Source: Streptomyces griseofuscus
GTDB taxonomy: Bacteria > Actinomycetota > Actinomycetes > Streptomycetales > Streptomycetaceae
Direction: 5' to 3'
NCBI RefSeq assembly: GCF_014673495.1
Contig: NZ_CP051006.1
Coordinates: 7,563,001-7,627,000, forward strand
Length of the DNA stretch: 64,000 nucleotides
Positions 24,474 to 33,800 of the stretch are shown piece by piece. Position 1 is the first letter of the stretch. Each line of letters opens with the position of its first letter. The notes under the pieces are model-generated. The model was not told where the DNA came from. It saw only the letters and a list, made by a program, of their open reading frames with translations, and did not search any database. Position numbers and translations under genes: made by a program.

Positions 24474-25067
24474 ATGTCACTCCCGCACGCGATCCTCACC
24501 GCCCTGCTGGAAAAGCCGTCGTCGGGGCTGGAGCTGACCCGCCGGTTCGACAAGTCGATCGGCTACTTCTGGTCCGCGACGCATCAGCAGATCTATCGCG
24601 AGCTGGGGAAGCTGGAGGGCGAGGGGCTGATCCGGGCGCTGCCGAACGCGCAGCCGTCCCGCGGGCAGAAGAAGAGTTACGAGGTCCTGCCCGCGGGCCG
24701 AGCCGAACTGGCCCGCTGGGCGGCCGCCGGGCAGGACCCCAAGCCGCTGCGGGACACGCTTCTGCTGCGGCTGCGCGCCTCGGCGGTGGTCGGCACGGCC
24801 GGTCTCGAAGCGGAGCTGCGCCGCCATCTGGAGCTGCATCAGCGGCAGTTGGCCGAGTACGAGGGGATCGAGAAGCGCGACTTCCCGCCCGGCCGGGACG
24901 CCCCCGAGGACCGGCTGCGCCACCTGGTGCTGCGGGCCGGCATCGATCTGGAGACCTTCTGGACCCAGTGGCTCACCCACGCCCTCACCGAGTTCGCAGA
25001 CCTACCGGCCCCCCAGGCCGACTCCGGACAGTCCGAAGCGACGCCGCCCGGGGCCGGGCAGTCCTAG
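24474..25067 (+). CDS. PadR family transcriptional regulator
   Basis: A 197-aa regulator of the PadR/VirR type. The winged helix is at the N terminus: LPHAILTALLEKPSSGLELTRRFDKSIGYFWSATHQQIYRELGKLEGEGLI, including the family's W-x-x-x-x-x-Q-I-Y motif, followed by a coiled-coil C-terminal dimerisation region (LRRHLELHQRQLAEYEGIEKRDF, then LRAGIDLETFWTQWL). It lies 30 nt after fadH in the same direction and is probably co-transcribed with it, so it may regulate fadH or its own operon. The Pro/Gly-rich last 20 residues look dispensable. Confidence 0.88.
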   Translation: MSLPHAILTALLEKPSSGLELTRRFDKSIGYFWSATHQQIYRELGKLEGEGLIRALPNAQPSRGQKKSYEVLPAGRAELARWAAAGQDPKPLRDTLLLRLRASAVVGTAGLEAELRRHLELHQRQLAEYEGIEKRDFPPGRDAPEDRLRHLVLRAGIDLETFWTQWLTHALTEFADLPAPQADSGQSEATPPGAGQS

Positions 25068-25069
25068 AC

Positions 25070-25380
25070 GGCGCCGCCCGAGGAGACACCGGTCACAGCC
25101 GTGGGGCCCGGAGGCGGGCGGGCCGGAGCCGAGCCGCCGAAAGCAGTGCCGCCCCGGGCTGCGGGGCCCGGAGTCGTGCGGCCCGGAAGCGCCTGGCCTG
25201 AAGCCGGGCCGTTCGGCGTCGGGCGGTGGCAAGTGGCGCGGCGTGACGCCGCATCGGCCGGAGCCGAGCCGCCTGAAGCCGCACCGGTCGGAGTCGTGCG
25301 GACCGGAGACGGATCGCCGGAACCCGAGCCGACCGGAGCGGTGCCGCCCGAACGCGAGCGGGTCTGGGGGCGGGGCCGCG
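25070..25380. repeat. 15-bp periodic repeat tract (pentapeptide-like)
   Basis: The 368-nt gap between the PadR gene and the next stop carries a degenerate 15-bp periodicity with units such as CCGGAGCCGAGCCGC and CCTGAAGCCGCACCG. Read on the minus strand in one frame it gives five-residue units ending in L or R (RSARL RPVRL QAARL). No ribosome binding site or start supports a gene. It may be a minisatellite or a decayed pentapeptide-repeat gene. Confidence 0.6.
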
Positions 25381-25435
25381 CGGAGTCGGGTTCGGCGAGA
25401 TTCCGCCGGTCGGGGCCCGGCGCCCCCGGAGGGGT

Positions 25436-26002
25436 TCAGTGGCGGGACGGCTTCGTGCGGCGGCGCAGGCACCAGGCGGCTGTGACGGCACCCGCGCCCA
25501 CCAGCGCCGCGCCGGCGCCGAGTGTCAGTGGGCCGTAGTCGCGGACGGCGCCGCCGAGCCCGCCGTTCACGCCCCGGTTCGGCGCCGGTCTGGTCGTCGA
25601 CGTGGTCGTACCCGGCCTGGAGGTCGCCGCGAGGGTCGGCGAGGAACCGGCGGACACGATCACCGACTGGCTGCCCGCCGTGCTGCCGCTGGAGCAGACC
25701 ACCACCACGGTGTACGTCCCCGGGCTCACCTTGGACCAGGCCGCGGACTGGCTGATCGTGGTGCCCGACAGGGCCACCTGGCGGCCCTGCGCGAAGTTCG
25801 CCTGGCTGCTGGTGAGCAGGGCCGCGGTGCCCCAGCTGCCGTTGATCTGGGTGCATGCGCTGGTGACCACGGAGACGCTGGATCCCGTGGTGCTGACGGA
25901 GATGCCGGAGACCGCGGCCGAGGGCGCCGCGAGCACGGCCGGGAGCACGGCGGCGGCCGCCAGGGTCGGAGCGAAGCGGAGCATGGATATGGAGTTGCGC
26001 AT
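25436..26002 (-). CDS. Secreted cell-surface protein with C-terminal membrane anchor
   Basis: A 188-aa protein with an N-terminal signal peptide (MRNSISMLRFAPTLAAAAVLPAVLAAP), a Ser/Thr/Val-rich beta-type domain with two cysteines (SACTQING and VVVCSSGS, likely a disulfide), a Thr/Pro/Arg linker, and a C-terminal helix (LTLGAGAALVGAGAVTAAWCL) with basic tail RRRTKPSRH. The end looks like a sortase-style or tail-anchor topology, but no LPxTG/LAxTG motif is present at the expected place. Function unknown. ATG 26002 is chosen because it starts the signal peptide. Confidence 0.78.
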   Translation of the reverse strand: MRNSISMLRFAPTLAAAAVLPAVLAAPSAAVSGISVSTTGSSVSVVTSACTQINGSWGTAALLTSSQANFAQGRQVALSGTTISQSAAWSKVSPGTYTVVVVCSSGSTAGSQSVIVSAGSSPTLAATSRPGTTTSTTRPAPNRGVNGGLGGAVRDYGPLTLGAGAALVGAGAVTAAWCLRRRTKPSRH

Positions 26003-26209
26003 CGGGGCCTCCGGCGGCACGGCCGGCGGTACGTCCCATGCGCCGCCCAGGGTCGGGGAACATCCGTGCTGCCTGGTCAGCAGCCAACGCGGCCCCGGCG
26101 CCCCCCGCACCCCGGCGGCACCCGGCCGGGTGACGGCACCCCACGCCCGGCGCAGGCCGCGCCCCGCCGGGATGCGCCGGACGGTGACCTGTGGTCAGGG
26201 GCGCGCGGG

Positions 26210-27187
26210 TCAGCGCCCCGTCGTCACCGTGCGCTCCGCCGACCAGCCGCCCCAGGTGCCGTCCGGCAGCCGGGCCCGCAGCCGCACCCGGTGCTCCTCC
26301 TGGGCCGTACGGCCCAGGTAGAAGCTGTAGCGGGCCCGGCCGCGCGGCGGGGTGCCGCCCCACTCCAGCGAGGTCGTGGTGGCGTCGTCCAGCCGGATCG
26401 AGTACTCGGTGATCACCCCGTCGGTGTCCGGCGGGTCCCAGGCCAGGTCGAGATAGTAGGCGCCGTCCGTGCGATGGGTCGCGGCGGTGAAGCCGGTCGG
26501 CGCGGTGGCCCGGCCGTCGTCGGTGCCCGGCGTGGTCAGGCGCACCGGAGCGCCGGCGGGGGAGAGGTTGTCGGCCGCGTCCCGGGCCCGCACCGTGAAC
26601 ACATACCGGGTGCCGGGGCGCAGCCCGGTGACCACGGTCGAGGTCTGCGCCCCGCCGACGCTGTGGATCCGCACGCCGCCCTGCTCGATGTCGTACGACA
26701 CCACGCCCCGGTCGTCCCGTGCGGCGCCCCACGCCAGTTGGACCTCGCGGCTGCCGACGGGGTGTCCGGTGAGGATGCCGGGGCGGGTCGGCGGCGAGCG
26801 GTCGGCCGCGACCCGGGCGGGGGTGCGGGCCCGTACCGTCCGGCTCGGCGGTCCCAGGCGCCCGGCCTGGTCCCGGGCGCGCACGGTGAAGGAGTAGGTG
26901 GTGGAGGGGCTGAGCCCGATGACGTCCACCATGCGCTCGGCGCCGGGCACTTCGGCCGCCTTGGCGCCGCCCCGGTAGACCTCGTAGGAGCGGATGCCCT
27001 GGCCCTCGTCGGGCACCGCGTTCCACATCACATGCACGGTGGTGGCGCTGCCGGCCTGGGCGGTGACCCCGGTGGGGGCGCCCGGCATCCGGCCCTCGTC
27101 GCCGTCGTCGGCACGGCTCGGACCGCAGGACGCGAGGAGCAGCAGGGCCCCGGCGACCAGCACGAGCGGAAGGGGAACGCGTCGCAC
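26210..27187 (-). CDS. Lipoprotein with three fibronectin type III domains
   Basis: A 325-aa predicted lipoprotein. The signal peptide VRRVPLPLVLVAGALLLLASC has a lipobox LASC, with the cysteine near residue 21. Three FnIII domains follow at about 35-125, 135-225 and 230-325, each with the family pattern (for example PGAPTGVTAQAGSATTVHVMW, YEVYRGG, TTYSFTVRARDQAG). Such domains in secreted actinobacterial proteins usually serve as spacers next to carbohydrate-active domains, but here they stand alone. GTG 27187 is preceded by GGAGG at 8 nt, so it is preferred over ATG 27214. Confidence 0.85.
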   Translation of the reverse strand: MRRVPLPLVLVAGALLLLASCGPSRADDGDEGRMPGAPTGVTAQAGSATTVHVMWNAVPDEGQGIRSYEVYRGGAKAAEVPGAERMVDVIGLSPSTTYSFTVRARDQAGRLGPPSRTVRARTPARVAADRSPPTRPGILTGHPVGSREVQLAWGAARDDRGVVSYDIEQGGVRIHSVGGAQTSTVVTGLRPGTRYVFTVRARDAADNLSPAGAPVRLTTPGTDDGRATAPTGFTAATHRTDGAYYLDLAWDPPDTDGVITEYSIRLDDATTTSLEWGGTPPRGRARYSFYLGRTAQEEHRVRLRARLPDGTWGGWSAERTVTTGR

Positions 27188-27644
27188 GGTTCTGCCTCCA
27201 CGGCTGTTCGGCATTCGATGACGAGTTCGACATCGACGGGTCCCGGCAATGGTCCGGACCAATATGGCCCGGCCGGTGCGCCCACGGCAAGGGGCCGTTG
27301 CGGAGCGCGCCCGGAAGTTACGTATGCTGAACCTCCCTACGGCTGAACTACCCTCGAGAGCAGGGGAGTTCATGCCCTGGCGCGGAAACGCTGTCGTCGC
27401 CGGATCCGCGCCGGCGCGGGCGGCCGGGGGGTCTGGACCGAGGCCGGTCCGGGTCCCCGGCCCCTGTTGCCCACGCACACCCTCTTCCGTTTATGCGCTT
27501 TGTGCACCAAATGCCGAAAATATTCCCTCATGGGTTGTCAGAAGCGTGCTCCATCCGGTCGCTTCGGGGTGGCCCCGGCGGACGGCTGTCCGGGCCGCGG
27601 ATCACAGTGGCCTGGACATGTCCCCGAGGAGAGGGTTCCTCATC
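27188..27644. other. Divergent intergenic region without a supported gene
   Basis: This 457-nt region separates the FnIII lipoprotein and the GH75 gene. It contains a locally AT-richer patch near 27505-27535 (tgccgaaaatattccctcatgg). An open frame from ATG 27372 runs into the GH75 gene but would bury its signal peptide. I see no clear promoter hexamers or RNA gene. Confidence 0.4.
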
Positions 27645-28523
27645 GTGCGTGTGCGTGTCCCGACGTTGACGCTGGCCGCGGCCGGCGTCGCCCTGATCGC
27701 CCCCGCCACGCTGCCCGGCGCCGCCGCGGCCCTTCCGCCCGAGGCGCGGACCGCGGCCCATGGCGAGGGCGCCGGTGCCGATCCGGGCTCCGGACGCGGC
27801 GCCGGCCCGGCGCCCGCCGCCGGCAGAGACGTTCCTGCGGTGGCGCGCCCCGAACGGGGCGCCACCACCCCGAGCCGGGGCAGGACCACCACCGCCCCGC
27901 CCCGCACGGCGGCCGGGACCGCCCAGGACCGTGCCGAGGGCGCCGTGACCGCCGCCGATCTGCTGGCCAAGGTGGGCACCTGTGCCGAGATCTCCAGCGG
28001 CCGCTACCGCACCGACGCGAACAGCCCCGCGACCGTGCCCGTCTGCGGCGCCCGGGGTGCCGTCTTCTGGAAGGCCGACCTCGACATCGACTGCGACGGC
28101 CAGGCGACGGTCCACTGCAACGGCCAGGCCGACCCGCTGTACTCGCCCAGCACCGCCTATGTGCAGTCCGACGGGCAGCCGCTGAACGCGGAGACCCTGC
28201 CCTATATCGTCGTACCGGCCGCGAGCAGCCGCTGGAGCCCCGGCGCGAGCGGGGTACGGGGCGGCTCCGTCGCCGCCGTCGTCTACCAGGACCGGGTGCA
28301 GTACGCGGTCGTCGGCGACACCGGCCCGAGCGACCTCATCGGCGAGGCCTCCTACGCCACCGCGCGGGGCCTCGGCATCAGCTCCGGCCCCAGCGACGGC
28401 GGGGTGCCCTCCGGGGTCACCTACATCGTCTTCAAGGACTCCGTGGCGGACCCCATCGAGGACCACCAGGCGGCTGTGTCGACGGGGGAGCGGCTGGCCC
28501 GGCAGTTCGTGGCCGACAACTGA
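27645..28523 (+). CDS. Glycoside hydrolase family 75 protein (secreted chitosanase-like)
   Basis: A 292-aa secreted protein. Signal peptide VRVRVPTLTLAAAGVALIAP, then a Pro/Ala/Thr/Arg-rich linker to about residue 105, then the GH75 domain: CAEISSGRYRTDANSP, AVFWKADLDIDCDGQATVHCNGQADPLYSP (acidic pair near the expected catalytic Asp), ETLPYIVVP, AAVVYQDRVQYAVVGDTGPSDLIGEASYATARGLGI, and YIVFKDS. GH75 enzymes cleave chitosan (beta-1,4-glucosamine). GTG 27645 is used because GAGGAG/GAGAGGG precede it and the signal peptide starts there; ATG 27618 lacks a ribosome binding site. Converges on dhaM. Confidence 0.85.
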   Translation: MRVRVPTLTLAAAGVALIAPATLPGAAAALPPEARTAAHGEGAGADPGSGRGAGPAPAAGRDVPAVARPERGATTPSRGRTTTAPPRTAAGTAQDRAEGAVTAADLLAKVGTCAEISSGRYRTDANSPATVPVCGARGAVFWKADLDIDCDGQATVHCNGQADPLYSPSTAYVQSDGQPLNAETLPYIVVPAASSRWSPGASGVRGGSVAAVVYQDRVQYAVVGDTGPSDLIGEASYATARGLGISSGPSDGGVPSGVTYIVFKDSVADPIEDHQAAVSTGERLARQFVADN

Positions 28524-28551
28524 CCAGCCGCATCGGCGTCCTGACGAACCA

Positions 28552-28959
28552 TCACACCTTGCGGTAGTCGTACGCCTCCGTGGCGGCGGCCTCCACCGCG
28601 GCCAGGTCGGCGCCCGTGGAGGCCGTCACCACCGCGGCCACCGCCCCTTCCAGGAAGGGCGCGTCCACCAGCCGGGTGTCCTCGGGCAGTTCGTCCTCGG
28701 CGAGCAGCGCCTTCACCGTCAGTACGGCGCTGCCGAGATCGGTGAGGACCGCCACCCCGGCACCCCGGTCGACGGAGGCCGCCGCGGCGGAGATCAGCTC
28801 GGCGCTGGTGCCGAGCCCGCCGCCCTCCGTACCGCCGGCGGGGGCCACCGGCACCGCGGCGGCGCCGCCCGCGAGCCCCTTGGCCAGGGCCACGACCGAG
28901 GCGGCCACCTCCGCGCTGTGCGACACCAGTACGATCCCGACCAGCTTCGCCTCGCTCAC
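28552..28959 (-). CDS. dhaM: PTS-dependent dihydroxyacetone kinase, phosphotransferase subunit DhaM
   Basis: A 135-aa EIIA-mannose-like phosphocarrier. It takes phosphate from HPr and passes it to the ADP bound in DhaL. The active-site His is in GIVLVSHSAEVA (His14), and GTSAELISAAAASVDRGAGVAVLTDLGSAVLTVK is the family's second conserved block. It is the short single-domain form without the HPr and EI domains of E. coli DhaM. GTG 28959 lies just 1 nt beyond the dhaL stop, so the genes are coupled, in the order dhaK-dhaL-dhaM. Confidence 0.92.
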   Translation of the reverse strand: MSEAKLVGIVLVSHSAEVAASVVALAKGLAGGAAAVPVAPAGGTEGGGLGTSAELISAAAASVDRGAGVAVLTDLGSAVLTVKALLAEDELPEDTRLVDAPFLEGAVAAVVTASTGADLAAVEAAATEAYDYRKV

Positions 28960-28960
28960 G

Positions 28961-29560
28961 TCAGCCCTCCGCCGTCTCGGCCAGCGCGGCCATCAGCAGC
29001 GCCGACGACGTGGCCCCCGGGTCCTGGTGCCCGATGCTGCGCTCGCCCAGGTAGCTCGCCCGGCCCTTGTGGGCCAGCAGCGGGACGGTCGCCTCCGCGC
29101 CCTGCTCGGCGGCGGCCCGGGCGGCGGCGAAACCGTCGCCGAGCGCGTCGACGGCCGGCAGCAGGGCATCGACCATCGTCTTGTCGCCCGCGGCCGCCCC
29201 GCCGAGCTTCATCACCCCCTGCACCCCCGTCCGCAGCGCCTCGGCCAACTGATCCTCGGTGACCTCCGGGTCCTCCCCGAGCGCCTTGCCGGTGCGGCGC
29301 AGCAACGTGCCGTACAGCGGCCCCGAGGCGCCGCCGACCGTCGAGATCAGCAGGCGCCCGGCGAGCATCAGCACGGCGCCCGGGGTGCCCGGCGTCTCCT
29401 TGTCCAGCTCCGCCTGCACGGCCGTGAACCCGCGCCGCATGTTGCTGCCGTGATCGGCGTCCCCGATGGCCGCGTCGAGGGCGGTGAGCCGTTCCGCCTC
29501 GCGGTCGACGGACGCGGCGGTCGCCGTCATCCAACGGCGGAAGAAGTCGGCGTCGAGCAC
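28961..29560 (-). CDS. dhaL: Dihydroxyacetone kinase ADP-binding subunit DhaL
   Basis: A 199-aa all-helical subunit that holds ADP/ATP as a bound cofactor and phosphorylates dihydroxyacetone on DhaK. The Mg-binding acids are in DAAIGDADHGSNMRRGF (near residue 33-40), the nucleotide-capping segment is in TVGGASGPLYGTLL, and GDKTMVDALLPA is conserved. GTG 29560 is preceded by GGAGG and is preferred over the ATG at 29575, which lacks one. Same operon as dhaK (46 nt upstream) and dhaM. Confidence 0.93.
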   Translation of the reverse strand: MLDADFFRRWMTATAASVDREAERLTALDAAIGDADHGSNMRRGFTAVQAELDKETPGTPGAVLMLAGRLLISTVGGASGPLYGTLLRRTGKALGEDPEVTEDQLAEALRTGVQGVMKLGGAAAGDKTMVDALLPAVDALGDGFAAARAAAEQGAEATVPLLAHKGRASYLGERSIGHQDPGATSSALLMAALAETAEG

Positions 29561-29605
29561 TGGACCTCCAAGCATAGTAAGGGCGTTGAGACGTGTACCG
29601 CCGTA

Positions 29606-30598
29606 TCACATCCCCCAGCGCAATGCCGGGGTGCGCACCGGCGCGTCCCACAACCCGAGCATCTCCTCGTCGACCTGGCACAGCGTCACCGAGGCGCCGG
29701 CCATGTCCAGGGACGTGACGTAGTTGCCGACCAGGGTGCGGACCACGGCGACCCCGCGCTCGGCCAGCACCCGCTGCACCTCGGCGTTGAAGCCGTACAG
29801 CTCCAGCAGCGGAGTGGCGCCCATGCCGTTGACCAGCAGGAGCACCGGATTGTGCGGGGGCATGTCCTCCAGGATCGCGTGCACCGCGAAGTCCGCTATC
29901 TCCCCGGAGGTCATCATCGGCCGCCGCTCCCGGCCCGGCTCGCCGTGGATGCCGATGCCCAACTCCAGCTCCCCGTCGGGGAGATCGAAGGTGGGGCTGC
30001 CCTTCGCCGGGGTGGTGACGGCGCTCAGCGCCACGCCGAAGCTGCGGGAGTTCTCGTTGACCCGGCGGGCCATCGCCTCCACCTGCTCCAGCGGCCGGCC
30101 CTCGGCCGCGGCGGCGCCCGCGATCTTCTCCACGAACAGCGTCGCGCCGGTGCCGCGCCGGCCGGCCGTGAAGAGGCTGTCGGTGACCGCCACGTCATCG
30201 TTCACCAGCACCTTGGCGACCTGTATGCCCTCGTCCTCGGCCAGCTCCGCCGCCATGTCGAAGTTGAGCACGTCACCCGTGTAGTTCTTCACCACGAACA
30301 GCACCCCGGCGCCGCTGTCCACGGCGGCCGCCGCGCGCACCATCTGGTCCGGCACCGGTGAGGTGAACACCTCACCCGGACAGGCGGCGGAGAGCATGCC
30401 GGGACCGACGAACCCGCCGTGCAGCGGCTCATGCCCCGACCCGCCACCGGAGACCAGGGCGACCTGTCCGTGCACCGGGGCGTCCCGGCGGACGATCACC
30501 CGGTTCTCCACGTCCACCGTCAGATCCGGATGCGCGGCGGCCATCCCGCGCAGCGCGTCCGCCACGACGGTCTCCGGCACGTTGATCAACATCTTCAT
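29606..30598 (-). CDS. dhaK: Dihydroxyacetone kinase substrate-binding subunit DhaK
   Basis: A 330-aa subunit that binds dihydroxyacetone covalently as a hemiaminal. The conserved blocks are VALVSGGGSGHEPLHGGFVGPGM near residue 48, VKNYTGDVLNFDMA near 105, and LELGIGIHGEPG with the substrate-binding His near 213. The start ATG 30598 follows GGGAG. Together the three genes convert dihydroxyacetone to the phosphate using PEP through the PTS, linking glycerol or triose metabolism to glycolysis. An inverted repeat lies in the leader at 30626-30667. Confidence 0.95.
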   Translation of the reverse strand: MKMLINVPETVVADALRGMAAAHPDLTVDVENRVIVRRDAPVHGQVALVSGGGSGHEPLHGGFVGPGMLSAACPGEVFTSPVPDQMVRAAAAVDSGAGVLFVVKNYTGDVLNFDMAAELAEDEGIQVAKVLVNDDVAVTDSLFTAGRRGTGATLFVEKIAGAAAAEGRPLEQVEAMARRVNENSRSFGVALSAVTTPAKGSPTFDLPDGELELGIGIHGEPGRERRPMMTSGEIADFAVHAILEDMPPHNPVLLLVNGMGATPLLELYGFNAEVQRVLAERGVAVVRTLVGNYVTSLDMAGASVTLCQVDEEMLGLWDAPVRTPALRWGM

Positions 30599-30625
30599 GC
30601 CCGTCTCCCAGAAAGCTCAGCAGGT

Positions 30626-30667
30626 GGTCCCTGACCGGCGTTCTCCCTGCTCAGGCCGGGTGGGACC
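30626..30667 (-). promoter_or_regulatory. Inverted repeat in the dhaK leader
   Basis: GGTCCC-TGA-CCGGC and GCCGG-GT-GGGACC can pair around a 15-nt loop, 28 nt upstream of dhaK. It could be an operator for the operon's regulator or an mRNA structure that affects translation. The 205-nt gap between giant gene and dhaK also has a small GCCCCGGCGGGGC hairpin near 30767 as a weak terminator candidate for the ESX operon. Confidence 0.4.
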
Positions 30668-30803
30668 AGATAGGTGGTCGGAGCCTTGCACCTCAGTATC
30701 GACCTTGTGGCCGTGAAGGTCATGTGCGCTGCGGCATTCTGCCCGGCCGCGCACCGCCCGAACCGGCCCCGGCGGGGCGTGTCGTGGCGCGGAACGGGCG
30801 CGC

Positions 30804-33800
30804 TCACCGCGCGTCACCGCCCCCCGGCCGGGGCAGCTCGACCACGACGAACGCCTGCCGGCGCGCGGCCCCCGAGTCCGGGCCCGAGGGCGCCCCGGGG
30901 GGCGGTGCGTTGCCCTCGGAACGGGTGGTGACCTCGATGTCCGCCAGGAGCGTGACGGTCTCCCCGTCGACCTGGAGCCGCGCCAGATGGACCGCGAGCG
31001 CCGAGCGGAACACCTCCGCCACCCCGTCCGCGCGCGCCTGCCCCCGCCGCAGCGCCTCACCGAAGTGGGGAAGGCCGCCGCGCATCCCGTTGGCGTGGCC
31101 GACGACCACCACCCGGGGCGGCGGGAAACCCGCACGCGTGTTCGCCACCGACGCCCACGCCACCTCGGCGGCCAGCCGGTGCACCGTCTCCCGCTGCCCT
31201 CCCGTCAGCTCCGCCGAGCCGCCCGCGAACTCGACCCCGCCGATGGTGAGGCGTTCGCTGCGGTACGACGACGGGGGCGCCGAGGCCGGCTGGGGGGCCG
31301 GGGCGGGCGCCGGGGCCGTGGCCGGGTGGTGCGGTCGTGCCGACGGAGAGTCCGTCGGCTGAGGCGGTTGCTCCGCGGTCCGGTGCTGCGTCTGGGGCGC
31401 CCGGGGTGCTCGGGGTGCCGCCTCGGACGAGGGCGGGGTCGTGGTGGTGCCGGCGGTGGTGTCCTCCGGCCGGGGATCGCGCACCGCGACCGTGGTCCGG
31501 CGGCCCTGTTCCCGGTCGCCGCCCGGCGTGGGGTGCTCGGTGGAGACCGCGACCGGGAAGTCGGCCGCGGTCAGCCGCCGCTGCGCGATGCCGTGCTGGT
31601 AGTTGATGAGATACCGGTCGAGCCGGTCCCGCAGCTCCCCGTGCACGGCCTCGGCCCGCTGCCGCGCGGCCTCGGGCAGGACTCCGCCGAGCGTGGGACG
31701 GCGGGCGTTGCCGCGCCCGGTCACGGTGATCCGGGGCAGCGGCAGACCGTTGTGGTGGTTCCACAGCCCGGTCCGGGTCGCCAGCTCGGCCACGTAGTTG
31801 AGCTTGCGGCCCTCCTCCCTGCTGATCTGCCGCGAGCCCTCACGGAACCCGATGTCCACCTGCGGAAGCCGGTGGCCGTGCACGATGACGGAGGTCAGCG
31901 GGTTGGCCTCGGCCGACGGCTCGTTCGTCAGCAGGTCCGCGCTGACCTCGTGCATGGACTCGCCGGGCCGCTGGGAGAACATCCGGAAGTGCCACAGGTC
32001 GCTGCCCTTGGCCAGCTCCGACGCCTGCTTCATGCGCGCCTCGGCCACCTTGACCGCCTTCTCGTACGCGGCGTCGGCGGCCACAGCCTCGGGGCTGCCC
32101 TCGGTGGTCGCGTTCCGGGCCTCCCGCGCGTCCACCGCCCTGGCGAGCGCGTCCGCGAGGGCCAGATGCCGCTCCAGCCGCTTGACCTGTGCCTCGTCGG
32201 CGGCGCTCCGGCGCGCGCTCTCCAGCTCCCCGCCGATGGCCTCGTGCAGCTTGTGGAAGCCGTCCGGGGTGGCGTGCCGCAGGTTGCGGGCCACGGCCGA
32301 CTTCACGATCGAGGCGACATGGGCGCGGCGGGCGAAGTTCTCCAGCGTGATCTGGTGCCTGCCGTCCTCGCTGCCGAGCACCACGGCGGCGAAGTGGTAG
32401 CCGAAGTGGCTGTGGTCCTGCTCGCCGGGCTTGGCGTAGTTGTGCGCCAGGCTCGGCAGGCCGTCCGCGTCGAGGGCGTTGATCGAGTGCACCAGATACG
32501 CCTCGCCGACCTTCGCCCAGGCGTGCTCGTTGATGCCGATCTCGCGCGCCGCGTCCGACAGGTTGTCGCGGCGCGGATTGTCCAGCGGGTCGTAACTCAG
32601 CGCGCTGCCGTAGGACTTGCCCGGCGTGGGGCCGTCGCTCTCGGCGATGAACCGGTCGTCCCGGCGCACCTGCTGGGCCGCCCATGCCGGATCCAGCGCC
32701 TCGGGCCGCTGACCGTCGGCCACCAGGGTGAGGGACTCGGCGAGGTGGTGGATGCCGGTGACCTCGGTACGGCCCAGGGCGTTGATCGGTGCCTTGGCGA
32801 GCCCGGTGCCGTCGGGGCCCCGGAAGATCACGTGCGAGGCGGCGACATTGCCGGAGACCATCTGGGCGAAGTCCCGGCAGATCTCCTCCTCCGACTTCCC
32901 GGACCGGGTGAGGAACTGCGGGACGACCCGCACCAGTTCGCGATGGCCGCCGTGGCCGTCGCCGACCCGCAGCTTCATCCCGTCGGGCTTCAGCCGCACC
33001 AGGCTGCCCGCGAGGGCGAGTTGGTGGTTGGCCGACTCGATCGCCTTCGGGGAGGCGAACACCTGCTGCCCGTAACCGCCTTGGCGGTGCGCCAGCGAGA
33101 GGTCACCCGACACATGGAGCGGCGGATGCTCGCTCACCGGGGTCTGCCGGTGGCCCTGCGTCGGCACGATCAGCCGCGGCACGTCACCGGAGCCCCGGTC
33201 GTAGTCGAAGCCGGTCTGCTGCATGCCGGTCGGCTCTTCGAACAGCGTCGTGCCGGGTTCGGCGCCGGTCACCTCGTAGTCGCTGGTCGTCAGCGGGCGG
33301 GCGCGCAGCCGGTCCAGCAGGTTCGCCGGGGTCAGGGGCGAGGTGTGCTCGCCCGGGTGCGGAAGCAGCTTGGCCGCGTAGTCGGGGCCGCCCGGGTCGG
33401 GCTCCGGGGTGGCGGAGTCGAACAGGTCAAGCGGTCCGCGCGCGCTGCCCAGATGCAGCGACCAGCCGCCGTCGCCGCCGCGCAGATCGAGGCGTTCGGC
33501 GCCGGTGCGCCAGTCGAGCGTGGGACGCACCTCGGCGCCGGTCGACCACACCGCCGTACCGGCCCGGTCCGCCACGAGCTGCGCGAGCCCCTGGTCCTGC
33601 GCGTGCGAGACCAGCAGCAGGATGTCCTGGTCGGGACCGCGCAGCGGGTCGCGGGCGACGAGCTCGGCGAACTCCGCAGGGCCGGACACCTGGATCGTCC
33701 GGCCGTCCACCCGCACGGACAGGCCGTCCCGCGGCGAGCCCAGGGCGGTGACCACGTACGGCTCCCGCCAGGGCGCCGCGTGCTCGGCGGCCGTCCCGTC

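Noticed and set aside
27372..27644. Upstream start (ATG 27372) for the GH75 gene
   Set aside because: It has a ribosome-binding-like AGGGGAG but would place about 90 residues before the signal peptide.
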